From Cenarchaeum sp. SB0675_bin_21 (GTDB lineage Archaea; Thermoproteota; Nitrososphaeria; Nitrososphaerales; Nitrosopumilaceae), in assembly GCA_009843815.1 (NCBI GenBank), contig VYCS01000005.1, positions 1 through 64,000 of the forward strand: 64,000 nucleotides of DNA, read 5' to 3'. Shown piece by piece: positions 60,518 through 64,000 of the stretch. Position 1 is the first letter of the stretch; every line of letters begins with the position of its first letter. Position numbers and translations under genes: made by a program. Below the pieces are notes generated by a model that saw only the letters and a program-made list of their open reading frames with translations, had not been told where the DNA came from and searched no databases.

Positions 60518-63500
60518 ATGGTTTTTGGGAGCAGCAGAATGTTACGGGATTTTCAACGTTGGGAGGGCCGGCGGCATACGGGCATATTCTCCGCAGTGGC
60601 ACTGATTGCACTTGTAGCGTACCTTGCTCCTGCAGTAGATGCCTATGGCACTACACAAGATCGCACCCTGTATGATCAAAGCAGCATTGACTCTCGAATA
60701 AATGCAGAGGTGGACAGAATACAGGCGCTATATGCAGCACAAGGACAGGCTGCATTTGACACAATCACGTCTGCGGGGTTGGCAGACGCTAATACGGCAA
60801 TTCTGTATATAGTGAATGCGGATACTCTGCAGATAGTGGCACATGCTTCGGATCCTGGACAGGTGGGTCAGGTTGCACAAACCCTGAGAGCGGCGGACAA
60901 ATCCTACAGCCAAATTCGTGCCGAACTGGCGCAAAATAACCGAATATGGATAACAAACATAGACACAAACCCTGCCAACTTGGAGTTTCAGACAACACGC
61001 ACACTGTTGCATCTGCATGATGGCTACATTTTTGCTGCGGGGCACCTCCTACCTGATACCGAAATACAATTGTTCATAGAGGAAAAAGTAAAGATGTATG
61101 ACTCGTATGGCGATGCAGAAGCATTCTTTGATAGTATTACCCCTGATAATCCAGTCCTTACGGATGAGCTGTATATGTTTGTGATAGACTACTCTGCTTG
61201 GATGAGGGTGGCAGACGAGGTGGTACCCGCCCGAGTGGGACAATCCGAGACCATACTGGACACCTCCGCTAGGTCCGTAGAGGATGTCTTGGCGGATCTT
61301 GGGGAAAATGAGGGTACATGGGCAGAATACACATTCCACAACCCTGGTACTGATATAATACAGATCAAGCGCACCTGGCTATACCTGTATGACGGCTATG
61401 TCTTTGGCTCCGGATATTATCCCAGTGATTCTAGGGCGCAGGCGCAGGCAGACTCGGCCAAAATACTGTATGCGGCCCATGGTCAGGATGCCTTTGGGAC
61501 GATAACGCCGACCAAACCTGACCCTCTGTCAATACAGTCAACCTTCGTACTGGATGCGACAACCTTGGATGTGGTGGCTCACGCCAAGGCGCCCAACTTG
61601 GTAGGAACCACCAACACATATCTTGATGCGGCAGACAGGCCCTTGGAGACTATACTGGCAGAACTACAAGATGGCGGTGTCTGGGTGTGGCACATGGACA
61701 GAAATCCTGCAACCCAGACCAACCAACTCACACGTACGTACCTCACCATATATGATGGATACATGTTTGGTGCAAGCTACTCGCTGCCGGATCTTCGGGC
61801 ACAGTCCGTGGTAGATGATTCTGTCTATACGTATAGAAGCAGTGGACAGGCCGGATTTGACACAATCAACACCGGCGCGCTCAACAGACTAGATCTCTAT
61901 CCAGTAGTGAGAAGCAGTACACACATACTTGCACATGGTACGGTACCTGCTATAGTTGGACCACTGCCAGATGTACAACTAGCAACTGGCACTTACGATT
62001 TGAGCGGTTTTGAAGATGGAGACTCATACTGGACGCAGTATTCCTTCTTTGATGCCAACACCGGCATATACCAGACCAAACGTGCCTATGCTACCATTTA
62101 CGATGGCTACGCCTTCATTTCACCATATACTATTGCAGATGCCGATACCCAATCTGTGACCGATTATGCCCGGTTCATTTACGAATCCAACCGTGAGAAC
62201 AACGCGTGGGTGGACATTATCACGCCTGACGCGCCTGTCGTCACAGACGACTTGTATCCCTTTGTAATAGATGCCGCAACCTGGACCAGACTGGCTGATG
62301 GTGTCGTACCCGCTAGGGTGGGGCAGGCTGAGACCATACTGGATACTTCCGGCAGGTCCGTAGAGGATGTCTTGGCAGATCTTGAAGAGAACGACAGAAC
62401 ATGGTTGACGTACACGTTCCACAATCCTGCCACCGGAGTGGAACAGCTCAAGCGCACATACCTTCAGCTGCGTGACGGGATAGTCTTTGGCTCCGGCTAC
62501 TACATACTAGACTCCCGAGTGCAGGGTCTAGCGTATACCAACATGTTGACATACAACAACTTGGGCAGTGATGTCGCCCTTGCCAGAGTTAACACCGTCC
62601 CTGAGGAGCCGGTCTCCACATATGGCTTTATTGTCAACCCGCATAACGGAACCACGATAGCACAGAGTGTGGACTCTGACCTGATAGATAACACAAACGA
62701 CTGGGATGCCATTGTTCAGGTACTCTCCGTAGAGGAGATACTGGATGTAACAGGCAGCGAGCCCGGCATGTGGGTCAGCTACACGCATACAGAACCTGTA
62801 ACAAGCCAGGAAGAGGCCAAGCGCGCATGGCTTATACTGAATGATGGCCTGATATTTGGGTCTGGATACTATTCATCCAACATACCCGAGTCCGACGTCC
62901 AGTTTGCAGTAAGCAACGCCATCCGCACCTACGAGGCCAACAAGGAGAATGACGTGTGGGTGGACATCATAACCCCCGACGCACCCATCAGGACTGATGC
63001 CCTGTATCCCTTTGTAATAGATGCCGCAACCTGGACCAGACTGGCTGATGGTGTCGTACCCGCTAGGGTGGGGCAGGCTGAGACCATACTGGACACCTCC
63101 AGCAGGTCCGTAGAAGATGTCTTGGCGGATCTTGAGGAGAATGGTTCCACATGGGCTACGTATCTATTCCACAATCCGGCCACCGGAGTGGAGCAGCTCA
63201 AGCGCAGCTACCTTGAGATACGCGACGGGATAGTCTTTGGCTCCGGCTACTACACGCTGGACTCAAAAGTACAGTCGACACTGCACGGCCGCATACTGGA
63301 GTACGAGCGCGACGGCAGAGATGCAACACTTGCCTCAATCAATGTGATACCCGATGAGCCGGTCTCCACGTACGTGTTTGCAGCCGACCCGCAGAGCGGG
63401 ACCACGATGGCGCAGAACGTCAATACCAATCTAATAGACAATGTGCCGGATTGGGATGCCATTACGACTGTAATCTCCGAACAGAATATCATTGATACAA

Positions 63501-64000
63501 TAAGCAAGGGAACCGGCATGTGGGTCAGCTATGAGCATACGAACCCCGTAACGGGCCAGGATGAAATAAAGCGCACGTGGCTTGTCATGCACGGCGGCCT
63601 GATATTTGGGTCCGGATACTATTCATCCAACATCCCCGAGTCCGATGTCCAGTTTGCAGTTAGCAATGCCATACGCACCTACGAGGCCAATAAGGAGAAT
63701 GACGCGTGGGTGGACATCATAACCCCCGACGCACCCATCAGAACAGACACAATGTATCCGTTTGTGATAGATGCCGCAACCTGGACCAGACTGGCTGATG
63801 GCGTCGTACCCGCCAGGGTGGGCCAGCCCGAGACCATACTGGACACCTCCAGCAGGTCAGTAGAAGATGTCTTGGCGGATCTCGAGGCGAATGGTTCCAC
63901 ATGGGCTACGTATCTGTTCCACAATCCGGCCACCGGCGTGGAGCAGCTCAAGCGCAGCTACCTGCAGCTACGCGATGGGATAGTCTTTGGCTCCGGCTAC
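60518..64000 (+). CDS. Giant secreted Cache-repeat protein, 3' end beyond window
   Basis: The frame is open for 1161 codons to the window edge. The start gives MVFGSSRMLRDFQRW, then a signal peptide (IFSAVALIALVAYLAPAVDA). Nine Cache-like units of about 123 aa follow (the last cut), each with DT[IL]-TP or DIITPDAP, LYPFVIDAATW, ARVGQ.ETILDTS, a W..Y segment and a closing DG.VFGSGYY. Units 5-9 alternate two subtypes and give an exact 750-bp repeat. It resembles the four-unit protein at 9757 but is GC-richer and more repetitive. It probably binds ligands or neighbours at the cell surface. Confidence 0.85.
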   Translation, partial: MVFGSSRMLRDFQRWEGRRHTGIFSAVALIALVAYLAPAVDAYGTTQDRTLYDQSSIDSRINAEVDRIQALYAAQGQAAFDTITSAGLADANTAILYIVNADTLQIVAHASDPGQVGQVAQTLRAADKSYSQIRAELAQNNRIWITNIDTNPANLEFQTTRTLLHLHDGYIFAAGHLLPDTEIQLFIEEKVKMYDSYGDAEAFFDSITPDNPVLTDELYMFVIDYSAWMRVADEVVPARVGQSETILDTSARSVEDVLADLGENEGTWAEYTFHNPGTDIIQIKRTWLYLYDGYVFGSGYYPSDSRAQAQADSAKILYAAHGQDAFGTITPTKPDPLSIQSTFVLDATTLDVVAHAKAPNLVGTTNTYLDAADRPLETILAELQDGGVWVWHMDRNPATQTNQLTRTYLTIYDGYMFGASYSLPDLRAQSVVDDSVYTYRSSGQAGFDTINTGALNRLDLYPVVRSSTHILAHGTVPAIVGPLPDVQLATGTYDLSGFEDGDSYWTQYSFFDANTGIYQTKRAYATIYDGYAFISPYTIADADTQSVTDYARFIYESNRENNAWVDIITPDAPVVTDDLYPFVIDAATWTRLADGVVPARVGQAETILDTSGRSVEDVLADLEENDRTWLTYTFHNPATGVEQLKRTYLQLRDGIVFGSGYYILDSRVQGLAYTNMLTYNNLGSDVALARVNTVPEEPVSTYGFIVNPHNGTTIAQSVDSDLIDNTNDWDAIVQVLSVEEILDVTGSEPGMWVSYTHTEPVTSQEEAKRAWLILNDGLIFGSGYYSSNIPESDVQFAVSNAIRTYEANKENDVWVDIITPDAPIRTDALYPFVIDAATWTRLADGVVPARVGQAETILDTSSRSVEDVLADLEENGSTWATYLFHNPATGVEQLKRSYLEIRDGIVFGSGYYTLDSKVQSTLHGRILEYERDGRDATLASINVIPDEPVSTYVFAADPQSGTTMAQNVNTNLIDNVPDWDAITTVISEQNIIDTISKGTGMWVSYEHTNPVTGQDEIKRTWLVMHGGLIFGSGYYSSNIPESDVQFAVSNAIRTYEANKENDAWVDIITPDAPIRTDTMYPFVIDAATWTRLADGVVPARVGQPETILDTSSRSVEDVLADLEANGSTWATYLFHNPATGVEQLKRSYLQLRDGIVFGSGY
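62201..64000 (+). repeat. Tandem 750-bp coding repeat
   Basis: The segment beginning at the CGTGGGTGGACAT marker starts at 62201, 62951 and 63701, an exact 750-bp (250-codon) period. Long blocks are almost identical, for example 62270-62395, 63020-63145 and 63770-63895. Each unit covers two Cache-like domains. The near-identity indicates recent duplication or ongoing homogenisation. Confidence 0.85.

Noticed and set aside
60518-60545. GGGAGCAGCAG resembling an SRP RNA helix 8 motif
   Set aside because: It lies in the first codons of a long open frame and has no pairing partner nearby.

Overview
The window comes from an ammonia-oxidising archaeon of the Nitrososphaerota (Thaumarchaeota), most likely a member or relative of the marine Nitrosopumilales. 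The evidence is a very large acidic thaumarchaeal-type S-layer protein, a Rieske / cytochrome b / blue-copper cluster, archaeal replication genes (MCM, GINS, Hel308), Alba, archaeosine tRNA-guanine transglycosylase, an Fap7/AK6-like kinase and intronless archaeal tRNAs. Base composition looks intermediate by eye, with many ATA codons, and several stretches look GC-richer (31-33.7 kb, 43.2-43.7 kb, 51.7-52.2 kb, 60.5-64 kb). Genus cannot be fixed from this sequence alone.

Layout. 0-21 kb is a cell-surface region: two LVIVD-type beta-propeller proteins (one cut by the window start), a Beta_propel-family secreted protein, a four-unit Cache-like protein, the 1584-aa S-layer protein, a membrane-anchored coiled-coil protein and a 1144-aa subtilase. 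An Lrp/AsnC regulator and heme O synthase sit among them. 21-29 kb holds a DnaJ-like protein, the Rieske/cytochrome b/cupredoxin respiratory cluster, a nucleotide-sugar epimerase-like gene and a secreted metzincin-like/cupredoxin fusion whose catalytic Glu is Gln. 29-34 kb is an accessory patch: a tnpB element, then gamma-glutamyltransferase and N-formylglutamate amidohydrolase. 34-43 kb is mostly housekeeping (ABC exporter, tRNA-Arg, Ogg-like glycosylase, beta-CASP nuclease, ferredoxin, TgtA, AK6-like kinase, short HMG-CoA reductase). 43-54 kb holds succinate dehydrogenase, a MIP18-like Fe-S factor, a PEP mutase/ICL-family enzyme, Alba, tRNA-Ala, tRNA-Pro, an FNR-like reductase, a branched-chain aminotransferase, a Gfo/Idh/MocA oxidoreductase and Trm112. 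54-60 kb is a tightly overlapping minus-strand operon (GINS, MCM, Hel308, a GT4-family phosphosugar transferase and a small membrane protein). 60.5-64 kb is the start of a giant Cache-repeat surface protein with an exact 750-bp internal period.

The most unusual signal is a set of mobile elements. Three carry a TnpB-like RuvC nuclease gene but no recognisable transposase. Two of them (8229-9704 and 29483-30920) have terminal inverted repeats starting GGGA and perfect 8-bp target duplications, which is DDE-transposon architecture and not IS200/IS605 architecture. A third copy of the same end type (41353-41782) is a 430-bp element without tnpB. The remaining tnpB element (503-2022) has GGGTTCCT-type ends, and its tnpB-less derivative (51669-51938) keeps about 110 bp of the tnpB 3' end, as expected for a stand-alone guide-RNA scaffold. 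In every tnpB copy the gene ends within about 5-45 bp of the element end. The first element also seems to have donated the start codon and part of the signal peptide of the neighbouring LVIVD gene.

Several hidden broken genes were found by reading the gaps: a gene with one in-frame TGA (49640-49921), a likely frameshifted gene (33686-33947) and a 3' gene remnant (17531-17728).
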